A stretch of 64,000 nucleotides of DNA from an uncultured Roseobacter sp. (GTDB lineage: Bacteria > Pseudomonadota > Alphaproteobacteria > Rhodobacterales > Rhodobacteraceae), in the NCBI RefSeq assembly GCF_947493125.1, contig NZ_CANLQB010000005.1, forward strand, positions 310,001-374,000. Direction: 5' to 3'. A program made the translations under genes and the position numbers. Positions 36,711-46,164 of this stretch are shown here, one piece after another (within the stretch, counting starts at the first letter, position 1; every line of letters starts with the position of its first letter). The notes under the pieces are model-generated. The model was not told the DNA's origin. It saw only the letters and a list, made by a program, of their open reading frames with translations, and ran no database searches.

Positions 36711-37409
36711 ATGAAACATATCATCACCTCCGCCATTGTCTCCGCAGCGCTTTTGACCAGCGCCGCACCGCTGGCTGCCAAGTCCATCATGTTCAGCGGC
36801 GAGCTTGAACTTTACAACTATGGCGGTCTCGACCAACCCTTCGGCGCTCTGCCGAACTCCATCAACGTCTCCATCGAACTCGACGAAGATCAGCCGCCCA
36901 CTGCGGTGGAGGACGGCGGTGTCGCTCAACTGGCCATTTTCCAGACAGCCGTGCAGTCCTTCAGCTACGATGTCTTCGGCGCATTGGGCGGTCTGCTCGG
37001 CAGTTGGTCCGCCGACGATGTGCAGATCCAGATGCTCGACTACATCCTCGGCGACGGCATCCAGTTCTTCTCCACGAATATCAGTGGACCGGAGCCGCTG
37101 AACCGCATGCAATTGCTCTTCGAAGGGGCGCCCGGCGTGTGGTCGAACCTGATGCTCGATGAGGTGACCGAAGACGTGTTGCGCAACATGACCACCGCGT
37201 GGATGGACATCAACGTCATCATCGGCGAGGGAGCCTTCGGCGCGCGCTTTGCCGTCGACACCGACAGCATCACTGTCTCCGACCCGAGCGATCCCGCACC
37301 GTCGCCGGTGCCGCTGCCGGCGGGCCTGCCGCTCGTACTGGCCGGGCTCGGTGCCTTTGGGCTGGTCCGGCGCGGGCGGCGGTCTGGCGCTCGGGACGCC
37401 GGGGCATGA
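36711..37409 (+). CDS. VPLPA-CTERM sorting-domain protein 1
   Basis: 232 aa from ATG 36711. N-terminal signal peptide (HIITSAIVSAALLTSAAPLAA), a predicted beta-rich exported domain, and a C-terminal sorting tail: VPLPAG, a hydrophobic helix (LPLVLAGLGAFGLV) and a basic end RRGRR. Such tails are cut by an exosortase of the XrtD type, which is not in this window. It overlaps its paralogue by 4 bp. Cell-surface or matrix protein by family. Confidence 0.85.
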   Translation: MKHIITSAIVSAALLTSAAPLAAKSIMFSGELELYNYGGLDQPFGALPNSINVSIELDEDQPPTAVEDGGVAQLAIFQTAVQSFSYDVFGALGGLLGSWSADDVQIQMLDYILGDGIQFFSTNISGPEPLNRMQLLFEGAPGVWSNLMLDEVTEDVLRNMTTAWMDINVIIGEGAFGARFAVDTDSITVSDPSDPAPSPVPLPAGLPLVLAGLGAFGLVRRGRRSGARDAGA

Positions 37410-38128
37410 TCAATCGTCTGGCGCGCGGCACTGTCACGGCAGCCCTGCTGTTGGCGCTGGCAACGCCTCTGACCGCCAAAACCATCAGCTTCAGTGCCGC
37501 CTTGGAGTCCGCAAACTACGACGGCCAGCCAAACCCGTTTCCCGAACATCCGGTTCGGCTGGATATCGTGCTCGAGCTTGACGAGACGGTGGACCCGATA
37601 CTGCAGCAAAACCACCCCGAAGGAGGGTCGTCGACGAGCCACGGAAATGCGATCAACGCCCTGACCTACGAGGCCTTTGGAGTGGGTGGCGGCTCGCTGG
37701 GTCTTTGGTCCGTCGGCGCGCTCTACTTCGGGATTTCCGATCGGCCAGCAGAGAACACGGATCGAATCGCCATCTATTCCACCGATATCGGTGGACCTGC
37801 CCCGCTTGACACCTTTCTGTTGGTCTTTCGGGGGGGCAACAGCGTCTTCTCTGGGAGCGATCTCGGGGTTCTGACGCCAGCCACCTTCGGGGCCATGGCG
37901 CTGGGGAATGTGCAGCTTTTGTCCGATGTTACGAACGGGGGAATGAACCTCTTCTATCAGATCGATTTCAACAGCATCGACATCGCTGATGATCTGCCCA
38001 TCGGGCCCGGTCAACCCGCCGCTGTCCCGCTGCCGGCCGGGATGTCCCTGATGTTGGTGGGGCTGAGCGCCTTGGGTGTGGTCCGGAGCGCGCGTCGCGG
38101 CCGGCCCGCCCCGACGGGCCGGACATGA
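37406..38128 (+). CDS. VPLPA-CTERM sorting-domain protein 2
   Basis: 240 aa, paralogue of the preceding gene: signal peptide (TVTAALLLALATPLTA), a similar opening of the mature domain (TISFSAALESANYDGQP beside SIMFSGELELYNYGGLD), STDIGGPAPLD beside STNISGPEPLN, and the tail VPLPAGMSLMLVGLSALGVV followed by RSARRGR. Co-translated with copy 1 through ATGA. The last codons overlap a strong hairpin (38101-38122). Confidence 0.85.
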   Translation: MINRLARGTVTAALLLALATPLTAKTISFSAALESANYDGQPNPFPEHPVRLDIVLELDETVDPILQQNHPEGGSSTSHGNAINALTYEAFGVGGGSLGLWSVGALYFGISDRPAENTDRIAIYSTDIGGPAPLDTFLLVFRGGNSVFSGSDLGVLTPATFGAMALGNVQLLSDVTNGGMNLFYQIDFNSIDIADDLPIGPGQPAAVPLPAGMSLMLVGLSALGVVRSARRGRPAPTGRT

Positions 38129-38171
38129 TGGCGGGCTTTGAAAAATGGCAGGCGGCGCTTCTGGCGCCGCC
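38101..38171 (+). terminator. Two consecutive GC hairpins ending the VPLPA-CTERM pair
   Basis: CCGGCCCG/CGGGCCGG (38101-38122, loop of 6) includes the last codons of the second gene, and GGCGGCGC/GCGCCGCC (38151-38171, loop TTCTG) follows. No T tract follows either, so Rho-assisted termination or RNA protection is as likely as intrinsic termination. Confidence 0.4.
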
Positions 38172-38187
38172 GCACGGTCTTCTGCGC

Positions 38188-38216
38188 TTGCGCCCATGGG
38201 TCAACTTGGGTATAGA
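38188..38216 (+). promoter_or_regulatory. Candidate rpsA-leader promoter
   Basis: TTGCGC at 38188-38193 and TATAGA at 38211-38216 with a 17-bp spacer, giving a leader of roughly 185 nt before the rpsA start at 38405. Prediction only. Confidence 0.45.
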
Positions 38217-38262
38217 CGCGGCGTTGAAGCAGCGGTGACGGCTGTATGACACAAGGCGAGCG

Positions 38263-38293
38263 GGGTCGGTTCTCTACCGGCCCTTCGTTTTTT
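38263..38293 (+). terminator. Intrinsic terminator inside the rpsA leader
   Basis: A 7-bp stem, GGGTCGG (38263-38269) with CCGGCCC (38277-38283) including one G-U pair, is followed by TTCGTTTTTTG. It lies between the candidate promoter at 38188-38216 and rpsA at 38405, so it either attenuates rpsA or ends a small RNA of about 70 nt. Confidence 0.5.
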
Positions 38294-38404
38294 GTCTGGT
38301 TGCACCACACATGACCAACCCGCCGCATCAAAGGTGCGCATCATCAAAGACCGGCGGAGACAACCGCGCGGCCAGAAACAGAAACGTTAGGAAACCAACG
38401 CCAC

Positions 38405-40081
38405 ATGGCAAACACGATGGAAGAGTTTGAAGCACTCCTGAACGAAAGCTTCGAAATGGACACGCCCCAGGAAGGGTCCGTTGTCAAAGGCAAGGTGATC
38501 GCGATTGAAGCGGGCCAGGCCATTATCGACGTCGGCTACAAGATGGAAGGCCGGGTCGAGCTCAAAGAATTCGCAGATCCGGGCGAAGCGCCCAAGATCG
38601 ACGTGGGCGACGAGGTGGAAGTCTTCCTGCGCCAGGTCGAAAGCTCCCGTGGCGAAGCGGTTATCTCCCGGGAGATGGCGCGCCGCGAAGAAGCCTGGGA
38701 CCGTCTGGAAAAAGCCTATGCCGATGAAGAGCGCGTCGAAGGTGCGATTTTCGGCCGTGTCAAAGGTGGCTTCACCGTCGATCTCGGCGGTGCCGTGGCC
38801 TTCCTGCCCGGCTCGCAGGTCGACGTGCGCCCCGTGCGTGACGCGGGCCCTCTGATGGGTCTGAAACAGCCGTTCCAGATCCTGAAGATGGACCGTCGCC
38901 GCGGCAACATCGTTGTGTCGCGCCGTGCGATCCTCGAAGAGAGCCGTGCCGAACAGCGCGCCGAAGTGATCGGCAACCTCTCCGAAGGGCAGACCGTCGA
39001 CGGTGTGGTCAAGAACATCACCGAATACGGTGCGTTTGTGGATCTGGGCGGTGTCGATGGTCTCTTGCACGTCACCGATATGGCGTGGCGCCGGGTCAAC
39101 CACCCGTCCGAGATCCTCTCCATCGGTGAGACGATCAAGGTGCAGGTCATCAAGATCAACAAGGAAACCCACCGCATTAGCCTCGGCATGAAGCAGCTGC
39201 AGGAAGATCCCTGGGATCTGGTGGGCGCCAAGTACCCGCTCGATTCGGTGCACACGGGCCGCGTGACCAACATCACCGACTACGGTGCGTTTGTTGAGCT
39301 GGAAGCCGGTGTCGAGGGTCTCGTCCACGTCTCCGAGATGTCCTGGACCAAGAAGAACGTGCACCCCGGCAAGATCGTGTCGACCTCTCAGGAAGTGGAG
39401 GTCATGGTGCTGGAGATCGACAGCGCCAAGCGCCGCGTGTCTCTGGGTCTGAAACAGACCATGCGCAACCCCTGGGAAGTCTTTGCCGAGACGCACCCGG
39501 AGGGAACAGAGGTTGAAGGCGAGGTCAAGAACATCACCGAATTCGGTCTGTTCGTCGGTCTCGACGGCGACATCGACGGCATGGTCCACCTCTCCGATCT
39601 CAGCTGGGACCAGCGCGGCGAGGAAGCCATTCAGGAGTACCGCAAGGGCGACGTGGTTCAGGCGGTCGTCTCCGAAGTGGATGTGGAGAAAGAGCGCATC
39701 TCGCTCTCGATCAAGGCCGTCGGTGGCGACAAGTTCGCAGAAGCAGTGGGCGGCGTGAAGCGCGGCTCGATCGTGACCGTGACCGTGACAGCCATCGAAG
39801 ACGGTGGTGTCGAGGTGGAATACGAAGGCATGAAGTCCTTCATCCGCCGCTCCGACCTGTCACGCGACCGCGCCGAACAGCGCCCCGAGCGCTTCTCGGT
39901 GGGCGACAAGGTCGACGTGCGCGTCACCAATGTGGACAACAAGTCCCGCCGCCTGGGCGTCTCGATCAAGGCGCGTGAGATCGCGGAAGAGAAAGAGGCC
40001 GTGGAACAGTATGGCTCCTCCGACTCCGGTGCATCGCTGGGCGACATCCTAGGTGCCGCGCTCAACAAGGGCGACGACTAA
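38405..40081 (+). CDS. rpsA: 30S ribosomal protein S1
   Basis: 558 aa with six S1 RNA-binding repeats, for example KNITEYGAFVDLGGVDGLLH, TNITDYGAFVELEAGVEG and KNITEFGLFVGLDGDIDG. Binds mRNA leaders on the small subunit. Ends in an acidic linker and GDD. A strong terminator follows. Its long leader with an internal terminator suggests feedback control. Confidence 0.97.
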   Translation: MANTMEEFEALLNESFEMDTPQEGSVVKGKVIAIEAGQAIIDVGYKMEGRVELKEFADPGEAPKIDVGDEVEVFLRQVESSRGEAVISREMARREEAWDRLEKAYADEERVEGAIFGRVKGGFTVDLGGAVAFLPGSQVDVRPVRDAGPLMGLKQPFQILKMDRRRGNIVVSRRAILEESRAEQRAEVIGNLSEGQTVDGVVKNITEYGAFVDLGGVDGLLHVTDMAWRRVNHPSEILSIGETIKVQVIKINKETHRISLGMKQLQEDPWDLVGAKYPLDSVHTGRVTNITDYGAFVELEAGVEGLVHVSEMSWTKKNVHPGKIVSTSQEVEVMVLEIDSAKRRVSLGLKQTMRNPWEVFAETHPEGTEVEGEVKNITEFGLFVGLDGDIDGMVHLSDLSWDQRGEEAIQEYRKGDVVQAVVSEVDVEKERISLSIKAVGGDKFAEAVGGVKRGSIVTVTVTAIEDGGVEVEYEGMKSFIRRSDLSRDRAEQRPERFSVGDKVDVRVTNVDNKSRRLGVSIKAREIAEEKEAVEQYGSSDSGASLGDILGAALNKGDD

Positions 40082-40107
40082 GGCTCAGGCCTGATATGGA
40101 ATAGGGA

Positions 40108-40143
40108 AGGCCCCGCGGAGCGATCCGCGGGGCCTCTTCTATT
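40108..40143 (+). terminator. Intrinsic terminator of rpsA
   Basis: An 11-bp perfect stem, AGGCCCCGCGG (40108-40118) with CCGCGGGGCCT (40125-40135), loop AGCGAT, followed by CTTCTATT. It lies 27 bp past the rpsA stop and just before the convergent FAD oxidoreductase gene, which it may also serve. Confidence 0.8.
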
Positions 40144-40154
40144 GGGCAGTCCGG

Positions 40155-41798
40155 TTACTCCGCGGCTGTTTGCGTCGCGGTGCCGGTCCCGATCCCCTGT
40201 TCCCTGAGAAACGCACTGATCTGCCGCCGCGCCACCTCGGAGGGCGCCAGCGTCTCACCCGCATCCTGGAAGCTCATGCGCAGCACGGTCGCGATGTCCT
40301 GACCGCGCTCCTCACGCGGGCGCCAATCGGCATCCAGATGGTCGGCCAGATGCACCTCGCCCACCTGCACCCCATCGCGGATATGCCGGATCACCGGATG
40401 GATGAAGGCATCGGGCGTGTCGCCGAACACATTGTGCTGCCGCTTCACATGCATCGAATCGCCGCCGAAATCGCCGTATTCGAGCGTGATCCTCAGATGG
40501 TCGCGCCCCACGGCATCCGTCTCCTGTACCCAGGCCACCGGCACATCGTGCAGGCTGCGCCCCGGCTGCGCGCCCGCCAGCTCGATTACATCGCAGAGGA
40601 ACCCGGGCTGCAGGAACACGCCCGAACAGGTGCTGATCCGGTCGATGATCGCCGTGGTCAGCGCGTCGGCCTCCAGTGGCGTCTGCGTGCTGGGGTAGGG
40701 CGTGGCCTGCACCCGGCCCGCAACGAACTCGGCCAGGCATTTCACGTTGTGGCGAAACCCATGCACGAAGCCCGACATCGTCTTGCGATAGTCGCGCGAC
40801 TGCATGATCGTGCCGGCAAAGAACAGCCCTTCGGTGCTCTCGCTCTCCCACTCCGCCGTCATCGCCGGGAACTTGTCGAAGTGCCGCAGGGTGGGGCGGA
40901 TGTCTTCGGCAAAGATATCCGCATCAAACCGGAACCCGGTGCAGGCAATCACCCGGTCATAGGTCAGCACGATCTCATGCCCGTCCGCCGCGCGCATCTC
41001 TGCGGTGACGGTATAGACGCCATTCTCATGCTCGATCTTCGTGGCCTTCGCATCGATCACCGCGTTCTGTGATTTCAGCTGATAGGTGTCGAGGAAGTTG
41101 TTGTTCACCGCGCGCAGGTGCCCCACGAAATGGGTCTGCCAGGCAAAGCGCACCGGGTTCGGGCTCATCACATGGATCGAGGCGGCATGTTCCACCAGCG
41201 AATCCGCCGTCTCGAAGGCCGAGTTGCCCTTGCCGAGGATCAGCACGCGCTGGTTCTCGAAGGGCTCGGGCGCGGGGTCGAAATCAAAATAGTTGTCGAC
41301 CAGATCAAACCCCTCGATGCCCGGATCCCACGGCTGCGACACGCCGGTGGCCACGATCACGTTGCGCGCGTGATGCACCGTGCCATCGGCACAGCGCAGC
41401 GCGAAGACGTCCTCGGTCTTGGAAACCTCCACCACGTCACTGTTGCACTGAATGTGCTCTTTCATCTGGGCTGCGAAGGTCTCCGCATAGGCCACGAAAT
41501 CATCCGCCGCCGGGAAGTACTTGCGGCTCCAGTCCTTGAAGAGCAGCCCTTCGTCGTTCAGCAGCGAATTCCAGTCATGCCGCAGCCGCGTCTCGGCGTT
41601 GGACAGTCCGGTATGCACCTTGTTGATCGAGATGAACTGCCGATGGCGCGGAAAGGTGCGGAAAAAACTGCACACCTCCGGGCCGCGCTCGAGAATGACG
41701 AAGTCGAGCCCCTTCTTCTGAAAATAGTATCCGGCCTGAAGCCCGGCCGGACCGGACCCGATCACGCACACATCGCGTGTCACATCTTGCAGCGTCAT
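40155..41798 (-). CDS. FAD-dependent oxidoreductase (flavin monooxygenase-like)
   Basis: 547 aa from ATG 41798, placed 10 bp after AGGGG; ATG 41807 would leave too little room for that site. FAD site VIGSGPAGLQAGYYF at the N-terminus and a second Rossmann motif LGKGNSAFETAD near residue 195, with VIVATG and ACTGFRFD. The order resembles FMO and FOXRED2-like oxidoreductases. The C-terminal 120 residues are extra to the core. No partner gene. Substrate unknown. Confidence 0.85.
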   Translation of the reverse strand: MTLQDVTRDVCVIGSGPAGLQAGYYFQKKGLDFVILERGPEVCSFFRTFPRHRQFISINKVHTGLSNAETRLRHDWNSLLNDEGLLFKDWSRKYFPAADDFVAYAETFAAQMKEHIQCNSDVVEVSKTEDVFALRCADGTVHHARNVIVATGVSQPWDPGIEGFDLVDNYFDFDPAPEPFENQRVLILGKGNSAFETADSLVEHAASIHVMSPNPVRFAWQTHFVGHLRAVNNNFLDTYQLKSQNAVIDAKATKIEHENGVYTVTAEMRAADGHEIVLTYDRVIACTGFRFDADIFAEDIRPTLRHFDKFPAMTAEWESESTEGLFFAGTIMQSRDYRKTMSGFVHGFRHNVKCLAEFVAGRVQATPYPSTQTPLEADALTTAIIDRISTCSGVFLQPGFLCDVIELAGAQPGRSLHDVPVAWVQETDAVGRDHLRITLEYGDFGGDSMHVKRQHNVFGDTPDAFIHPVIRHIRDGVQVGEVHLADHLDADWRPREERGQDIATVLRMSFQDAGETLAPSEVARRQISAFLREQGIGTGTATQTAAE

Positions 41799-42256
41799 GA
41801 ATGGCATTCCCCTGAGTTGGCACTATTGTCTTGAGGCCCGTTGGTCTTATTGGAATTGATGGGCTCCCCTCGGGTCAGATAACCAGATTTGGGCATTTCA
41901 CGCAACGCGCGAGCGGCCCCCAAAGCGCTCGCCGTATCGTTTAGTTGGCCGATGCCCAGACGGCGCGCAGCGGCCCGCCCGCGATGGCCGCGGCGCGCGT
42001 CTATATGAGGATCTCCGGAGGCCACCGCAGAGGGCTCCGAATCAGCGCCCGTCGCTGCGTTGCGGCATTACCGCGACGGTCCGCAGCAATCACGGGCCGC
42101 GCAGGTCCGACGGAAAAAATGTGCCGAAATACAGCGTCTTCCACGGTAAAAAAGCCGATTGCCGCCCACGGGCTCACTTTCCGAAAGGCGGGTTTGTTTC
42201 TATAGTTGCGCAAACAGGTGCCTCCAAGGGACCGACACACAACAAGGGATGCTGCC
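41799..42256. other. 458-bp gap between the FAD oxidoreductase and ihfB
   Basis: No convincing gene on either strand. It holds a 7-bp inverted repeat GCGAGCG/CGCTCGC (41909-41932) nearer the oxidoreductase and a candidate ihfB promoter, TTTCCG (42178-42183) with TATAGT (42201-42206), spacer 17. Both flanking genes are transcribed out of it, so it is a shared regulatory region. Confidence 0.45.
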
Positions 42257-42541
42257 ATGATCCGTTCCGAGCTGATCCAGAAGATCGCAGACGAAAACCC
42301 CCATCTCTATCAGCGCGACGTCGAGCGGATTGTGAACACCATTTTCGAGGAAGTGACCGGGGCTATGGCACGCGGCGACCGGGTCGAACTTCGCGGCTTC
42401 GGCGCCTTCTCCGTCAAGAAGCGTGATGCCCGCGTGGGCCGCAACCCGCGCACCGGCGAAACCGTGCATGTGGAAGAAAAACACGTGCCCTTCTTCAAGA
42501 CGGGCAAGCTGCTGCGTGACCGGCTGAACGGGAAATCCTGA
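42257..42541 (+). CDS. ihfB: Integration host factor subunit beta
   Basis: 94 aa, the family length. [14 protein letters not shown] start, GRNPRTGE in the DNA-contacting arm with the Pro that kinks DNA, and [11 protein letters not shown] end. Nucleoid-bending heterodimer with IhfA, which is not in the window. AAGGGA precedes the start. Overlaps the next gene by 1 bp. Confidence 0.95.
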   Translation: MIRSELIQKIADENPHLYQRDVERIVNTIFEEVTGAMARGDRVELRGFGAFSVKKRDARVGRNPRTGETVHVEEKHVPFFKTGKLLRDRLNGKS

Positions 42542-42891
42542 TGCGCTACATCCGCTACGCCTGCATCGCCGTCTTCGGGATCGCGCTGATTGCGGTCGCC
42601 ATTGCGAACCGCGGCCTGGTGTCGCTGCAGCTGATCCCCTCGGAGGTCGCGGGCTGGTTCTCCGTGAACCCGCAGATTGAGTTGCCGCTCTTCATCGTGA
42701 TCTTCGGCGGCATCGTCGTGGGCCTCTTGGTGGGCTTCGTCTGGGAATGGGTGCGCGAGCACGGCCAACGCGCCGAAGCCGCCCGCCAGGCGCGCGAGAT
42801 GCGCCGGCTCGAGCGTGAGATTGCCCGCCTCAAGGACGAGAAAAATGCAGGCAAGGATGAGGTTCTGGCCCTGCTCGACGAGGCGAGCTAA
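42541..42891 (+). CDS. LapA-domain membrane protein (DUF1049)
   Basis: 116 aa. Two membrane segments (about residues 5-23 and 45-66) and a charged cytosolic coiled tail (AARQAREMRRLEREIARLKDE). LapA/YciS-type proteins assist lipopolysaccharide assembly. It follows ihfB with a one-base overlap, as in many proteobacteria, and precedes trpF. Confidence 0.88.
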   Translation: MRYIRYACIAVFGIALIAVAIANRGLVSLQLIPSEVAGWFSVNPQIELPLFIVIFGGIVVGLLVGFVWEWVREHGQRAEAARQAREMRRLEREIARLKDEKNAGKDEVLALLDEAS

Positions 42892-42937
42892 GCACCTGCC
42901 GCTTGTGTCTTCGGACCGCCCGTGATCAAACCCGGCC

Positions 42938-43582
42938 ATGGCTGACAAGATTTCCGTCAAGATTTGCGGGCTGCGCACCGCTGATGAGGTCACCGCCGTG
43001 GCCAAGGCCGGTGCGACCTATTGCGGCTTCACCTTTTTCGAGAAGTCCCCACGCTGCGTCACACTGGATGACGCGCGCGACCTCGCGCTTGGCGCGCCTG
43101 TCGGTTTGGCGAAGGTCGCCCTGACCGTGAACGCTGACGATGCCTTCCTCGACGCGCTGACATCGCAGGTGCCGCTGGACATGCTGCAACTGCATGGCAG
43201 CGAGCCGCCCGCGCGCGTCGCTCAGATCAAGGCGCGCTACGGGCTGCCGGTGATGAAGGCGGTGGGCGTGGCCGATGCCTCCGACTTGCCAAAGCTCGAG
43301 AGCTACTTCCCCGTGGCCGACCAGATCCTCGTGGATGCGAAACCGCCCAACGGCGGTGCGCTTCCGGGCGGCAATGGCCTCACCTTCGACTGGCGCCTGA
43401 TCGCGGGCCGCCGCTGGCCGGTGCCGTGGATGCTCGCCGGTGGGCTCACCCCGGATAACGTTGCAGAGGCGATCGCCATCACCGGCACGAAACAGGTGGA
43501 TGTGGCCTCCGGCGTCGAAAGCGCGCCGGGGGTGAAAGACCTCGACCTCGTACGCGGTTTCGTCACCGCCGCACAGGCATGA
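42938..43582 (+). CDS. trpF: Phosphoribosylanthranilate isomerase
   Basis: 214 aa TIM barrel. The catalytic Cys lies in [11 protein letters not shown] and the general acid Asp in [11 protein letters not shown]; the phosphate site is [11 protein letters not shown]. Third step from anthranilate to tryptophan. It overlaps the GNAT gene by 4 bp; trpB follows. Confidence 0.95.
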   Translation: MADKISVKICGLRTADEVTAVAKAGATYCGFTFFEKSPRCVTLDDARDLALGAPVGLAKVALTVNADDAFLDALTSQVPLDMLQLHGSEPPARVAQIKARYGLPVMKAVGVADASDLPKLESYFPVADQILVDAKPPNGGALPGGNGLTFDWRLIAGRRWPVPWMLAGGLTPDNVAEAIAITGTKQVDVASGVESAPGVKDLDLVRGFVTAAQA

Positions 43583-44028
43583 CCGTCACCTTCCGCCCCG
43601 CCACCCGCGACGAGGTGGCCGATGTGCTGGCTCTTCTCCAGGACGACAAGCTCGGTGCCACCCGTGAAGGGCTCGATCTGGCCGACTACCAAACCGCCTT
43701 CGACAGCATGACCGATGAGGCGGCCAACCACCTCATCGTGGGTGTGCGCGAGGGCCGGGTGATCGCCACCTACCAGATCACCTTCATCTCGGGGCTCTCT
43801 CTGCGCGCCGCGCGCCGTGCCCAGATCGAAAGCGTGCGCGTGGCGTCCGATCTGCGCGGGCAGGGGATCGGTCAGCAGATGATCGCGGACGCCATCGCCC
43901 GCGCCAAAACCGCCGGGTGTAGCCTGATCCAGCTCACCATGAACAAAAGTCGCACCGACACCGCCCGGTTCTACGAGAGCCTCGGCTTTACCCCTTCGCA
44001 CATCGGGTATAAACGCAACCTGATCTGA
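43579..44028 (+). CDS. GNAT-family N-acetyltransferase
   Basis: 149 aa single GNAT domain. The acetyl-CoA loop is [15 protein letters not shown] (about residues 93-107), and RFYESLGF at the C-terminus is typical. It is wedged between trpF (ATGA overlap) and trpB (14-bp gap), so it is expressed with tryptophan synthesis. Acceptor substrate unknown. Confidence 0.9.
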   Translation: MTVTFRPATRDEVADVLALLQDDKLGATREGLDLADYQTAFDSMTDEAANHLIVGVREGRVIATYQITFISGLSLRAARRAQIESVRVASDLRGQGIGQQMIADAIARAKTAGCSLIQLTMNKSRTDTARFYESLGFTPSHIGYKRNLI

Positions 44029-44042
44029 CAGGAGTGCGCGGG

Positions 44043-45275
44043 ATGGCAAACGATCTTTTCAATTCCTTCATGACCGGCCCGGATGAAAACGGCCGGTTTG
44101 GCGACTTTGGCGGGCGGTTTGTCTCCGAAACCCTCATGCCGCTGATCCTCGAGCTGGAAGCGCAATACGAGAAGGCCAAGACCGACGACAGCTTCTGGGC
44201 CGAGATGAACCACCTCTGGACCCATTATGTGGGCCGCCCCAGCCCGCTCTATCTCGCCGAGCGCCTGACCGACCATCTGGGCGGTGCCAAAGTCTATATG
44301 AAGCGCGACGAGCTGAACCATACCGGCGCGCATAAGATCAACAACGTGCTCGGCCAGATCATCCTCGCCCGCCGTATGGGCAAGACCCGGATCATTGCCG
44401 AGACCGGCGCAGGCCAGCATGGGGTCGCCACGGCCACTGTCTGCGCCAAGTTCGGGCTGAAATGCGTGGTCTACATGGGCGCGCATGACGTCGAACGCCA
44501 GGCCCCCAACGTCTTCCGCATGCGCCTTCTGGGCGCCGAAGTGGTGCCCGTGACCTCCGGGCGCGGTACGCTGAAAGACGCGATGAACGACGCGCTCCGC
44601 GACTGGGTCACGAATGTGCGCGACACCTTCTACTGTATCGGCACGGTCGCAGGCCCGCACCCGTACCCGGCGATGGTGCGTGATTTCCAGAGCATCATCG
44701 GCAAGGAAGTGCGCGAACAGATGGTGGCCGCCGAAGGCCGGTTCCCTGACACCGTGATTGCCGCGATTGGCGGTGGCTCCAATGCCATGGGCCTCTTCTA
44801 CCCGTTCCTCGACGACAAGGAGGTCGCCATCATCGGTGTCGAGGCGGGCGGCAAGGGCGTGAACGAGAAGATGGAACACTGCGCCTCGCTGACCGGCGGG
44901 CGCCCGGGTGTGCTGCATGGCAACCGCACATACCTGCTCCAAGACGACGACGGCCAGATCCTCGAAGGCTTCTCGATCTCCGCAGGCCTCGACTATCCCG
45001 GCATCGGGCCGGAACACGCCTGGCTGCACGACATTGGCCGTGCCGAATATGTGGCGATCACCGACACAGAAGCGCTGGAAGCCTTCCAGCTGTGCTGCGA
45101 GCTTGAAGGCATCATCCCCGCACTGGAACCCTCCCACGCGCTGGCCCATGTGATGAAGATCGCGCCCAAGCTGCCGAAGGACCACATACTTTGCATGAAC
45201 ATGTGCGGCCGCGGCGACAAGGACATCTTCACCGTCGCCAGGGCCCTCGGCTTCGAGATGGGCGAATTCGCCTGA
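44043..45275 (+). CDS. trpB: Tryptophan synthase beta chain
   Basis: 410 aa from ATG 44043 with AGGAG upstream. The PLP Lys lies in [12 protein letters not shown] and the phosphate loop is [19 protein letters not shown] binds the indole/serine side. Joins indole and serine. The alpha chain gene trpA is about 9 kb away on the opposite strand. Confidence 0.97.
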   Translation: MANDLFNSFMTGPDENGRFGDFGGRFVSETLMPLILELEAQYEKAKTDDSFWAEMNHLWTHYVGRPSPLYLAERLTDHLGGAKVYMKRDELNHTGAHKINNVLGQIILARRMGKTRIIAETGAGQHGVATATVCAKFGLKCVVYMGAHDVERQAPNVFRMRLLGAEVVPVTSGRGTLKDAMNDALRDWVTNVRDTFYCIGTVAGPHPYPAMVRDFQSIIGKEVREQMVAAEGRFPDTVIAAIGGGSNAMGLFYPFLDDKEVAIIGVEAGGKGVNEKMEHCASLTGGRPGVLHGNRTYLLQDDDGQILEGFSISAGLDYPGIGPEHAWLHDIGRAEYVAITDTEALEAFQLCCELEGIIPALEPSHALAHVMKIAPKLPKDHILCMNMCGRGDKDIFTVARALGFEMGEFA

Positions 45276-45330
45276 CCCACGCTTGATTTCACCCCCGACC
45301 TTGTTAGCCTTCGCAGCGGGAGGGTTGGGG

Positions 45331-46164
45331 ATGAAACGGTTTCTTGCGGCGGTTCTGCTGCTCATCAGCTCTGCGGTATCGACGGCGGCCCAAAGCCCCG
45401 ACGAGCTCATCCGCTGGGTGTATACCTCGCTCGCCTCCGCCAACCCGTGGGCGCAGCAAGGGCTCCAGTACCTGTCGGCCCCTGCGCAACGGACGCATTA
45501 CTTCACCCGTCGCATGGTTGCCTTCTACGAGGCAAACGAAAGCTACGGGGATGATCTGGCGCGGGCCTGCGTCGATTTCGGCTTTGCCGTGCCGGGCAAT
45601 GATTACGACGCCGCCGAGATCTCCCGCACCCTGCAGGTCAGCGCCCGGACAACGCCCGAGCGCATCACCGTCGAGGCCCGCTTCTCGAGCTTCGGAAGCC
45701 CGGCGCAGGTCACCTATGAGTTCGCCCAGGAAGACGGCTTCTGGAAGATCGACGACATCGCGGGCGAGGGGTTTCGTGTCTCGCAGATCCCCTGCAGCCC
45801 GAAGACCGCATCGGCAGCAGCCGCCTCGGCCGACGCCTTCTGTTACCGGCGGGGGGACGACACGCTCCGCCTCGATCTGACGCCGGGCGCGCCGCCGCAA
45901 TTGCAGGTCTCAAGCTGGCAGGCCAATGGTCACAGCTGCTCGGGGCGCATGTCCGGGCAGGAGGTGGCGGGCGGTTGGGACTTCCCACGCGCGGATGGCT
46001 GTCGGCTGCAGCTACGGGTGACGCCCGAAGGTGGGCTGCAACTGGCCGATCCGGACTGGCTCTGCAAGCCCGGCATGTGCGGCCAGCGCGCGGTTCTCGA
46101 CGGGCTGAACTTTCCCCGCAGCAGCCAGATCGACTGTGCCTCCTGGGTGGCCGAGGATTACTAG
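45331..46164 (+). CDS. Secreted hypothetical protein (DUF3828-like N-terminal half)
   Basis: 277 aa from ATG 45331 preceded by GGGAGG. Signal peptide KRFLAAVLLLISSAVSTAAQ. The first mature half (about residues 22-150; LIRWVYTSLASANPW to FWKIDDIAGEGF) looks like a DUF3828/NTF2-like periplasmic domain. The second half is Cys-rich (about six Cys) and probably disulfide-bonded. The stop overlaps the convergent DUF2237 gene by 4 bp. Confidence 0.7.
   Translation: MKRFLAAVLLLISSAVSTAAQSPDELIRWVYTSLASANPWAQQGLQYLSAPAQRTHYFTRRMVAFYEANESYGDDLARACVDFGFAVPGNDYDAAEISRTLQVSARTTPERITVEARFSSFGSPAQVTYEFAQEDGFWKIDDIAGEGFRVSQIPCSPKTASAAAASADAFCYRRGDDTLRLDLTPGAPPQLQVSSWQANGHSCSGRMSGQEVAGGWDFPRADGCRLQLRVTPEGGLQLADPDWLCKPGMCGQRAVLDGLNFPRSSQIDCASWVAEDY

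Noticed and set aside
41808-42205. Small frames on both strands in the gap before ihfB
   Set aside because: Arg-rich or low-complexity, no ribosome site, no motif.
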